Of a DNA stretch of 64,000 nucleotides, positions 62,983 to 64,000 are shown piece by piece. The translations under genes and the position numbers were made by a program. Position 1 is the stretch's first letter; the number at the start of each line of letters is the position of its first letter. The DNA is taken from assembly GCA_009760855.2 (NCBI GenBank), contig WPIO01000089.1:733501-797500 (forward strand), given 5' to 3'. The notes beneath the pieces were generated by a model that saw only the letters and a program-made list of their open reading frames with translations, was not told the DNA's origin and ran no database searches. This DNA is from Cristatella mucedo. Taxonomy: Eukaryota > Bryozoa > Phylactolaemata > Cristatellidae.

Positions 62983-64000
62983 TCGCCACAGCATGATCAA
63001 TATGCGTTCCGTGCTTCGATCGTATCTAGCTGACCCCTCCTACCCCCACGGCATTGAGCTTCCTTTCAAGAAGACTACAAGCGGGTGCTGCAACTCTTTA
63101 CAACGGTTGTCCAAGGTCGGACTAGTACGGAGGGGGGGGGGACTCGAACAGTGCACGGGTCGCGGCTATCACACAATACCTGTCTGCGTATGAGCTCAGC
63201 TGCTAGCTAGAGCCCAGCTTGCTAGGGAGAGAGGCCAAGGTGGGAGAGGCAAGCCTTCAGCTAATTGGCCAGCAGTGATAGGCTGCCTCAATTCCCCACA
63301 CACACACGCGACCGCGGCTTCGCGATAACTATTCTAGACTGAAATACCGTTGGTCAAAAGGGGAATGTAATTACTGATAGCTAGCGAAACCCAAGCGGCG
63401 CCGGGCGAATAACTGGAAAGCCACCGCACGAGTTCAATTTCACTGAAATTTCCAAAGCCCTCAACGATTCAACGCATATTCACGCCAGCAGTCGAAGCCT
63501 CGGTAGATGATTAACTTCGGCTTTCTTGCGTCAGCCAATAGGTCCTACTTACACAAACCCCGCCTGGTCACCCACCAAACGACAACTTCCAAGAGTACCC
63601 TGGTTGATAAAAAACTGAATGGACGTAGCGAATTGAATTCGTTGCGATAAGCCGAAGAGGGCGACGATACACGGTGCCCGCGGGGAGCTTACCGCCTCCG
63701 GCCGACGTGTACACGCTGCTTTTCCCAGGTCAAGGACTGCGAGCGCCGAACAACCAAGAGCCGGAAGTTCCAGCCCCCAACCAACTTTTTAGGGCCCAAG
63801 CAGTACTTACACTGGCATGCGGTTGATGGATTGATTACTTACGTGCCAGCTCTAGCAACTCCAGGCCGATATTCGCCGGCACGGATGTCCGTGGTAATAT
63901 CTATGTTACACGAGTGGGGGAAAGCATAACGCAGTTTCAGACGGCCCCGTGCGGCACACTAATACGAAGTCTTCACATAAAATTAATGTCTACAACACGG
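62983..64000. other. unassigned DNA at the right edge
   Basis: No EPRS glutamyl-domain exon was recognised. Minus-strand donor-like sites occur near 63693 (GAGGCG|GTAAGC), 63814 (GCCAGT|GTAAGT) and 63839 (GGCAC|GTAAGT), the last two only about 25 bp apart. These could belong to upstream exons of EPRS1 or to another gene. Confidence 0.35.

Overview
This is a piece of an animal nuclear genome. It has intron-rich conserved metazoan genes with GT-AG (and two GC-AG) introns, CpG-island-like stretches, many tRNA-derived SINEs, CR1/L2-type LINE relics and long dinucleotide microsatellites. The phylum cannot be fixed from the window. The protein sequences look non-vertebrate, and the SINE/LINE tails ending in a hairpin plus ATT/AAT triplets are of a kind common in invertebrates.

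The window holds three confident genes. (1) A 12-exon gene on the plus strand (24656-40213) encodes the SAGA adaptor ADA2B (TADA2B): ZZ finger, SANT domain, a central ADA2 block and the start of a SWIRM-like domain, about 458 residues as modelled. (2) An 11-exon gene on the minus strand (61293 down to 54272) encodes the C-terminal 652 residues of a glutamyl-prolyl-tRNA synthetase (EPRS1): WHEP linkers and a complete prolyl-tRNA synthetase ending in GRSY. The glutamyl half is not seen and should lie beyond the right edge. (3) An intact tRNA-Asp(GUC) lies at 47339-47410. TADA2B and EPRS1 converge, with about 14 kb of repeat-rich DNA and the tRNA between their ends.

Layout: 1-6060 is largely unassigned, with CpG-rich blocks at about 1780-2260 and 4341-6060. 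6061-23400 is a retroelement graveyard (two or more LINE families, SINEs, microsatellites) with no convincing gene. 23400-25250 is the CpG-rich 5' region of TADA2B. 25250-40213 is the TADA2B body, whose large intron 2 carries stacked retroelements. 40214-54271 is intergenic, with the tRNA, SINEs, a possible pogo/Tigger-like DNA transposon remnant and a 20-bp-stem palindrome. 54272-61293 is EPRS1. 61294-64000 is its intron or upstream region, with repeats and unassigned splice-like sites.

The repeats form a connected set. Two SINE types (S1, S2) share one 3' tail. A third (S3, with a Leu/Ser-like tRNA head) carries a 3' hairpin also found at the ends of two LINE groups (B, C), as expected if those LINEs mobilise it. 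Several copies are nested or chimeric. No prokaryotic features, CRISPR arrays or viral genes were seen.
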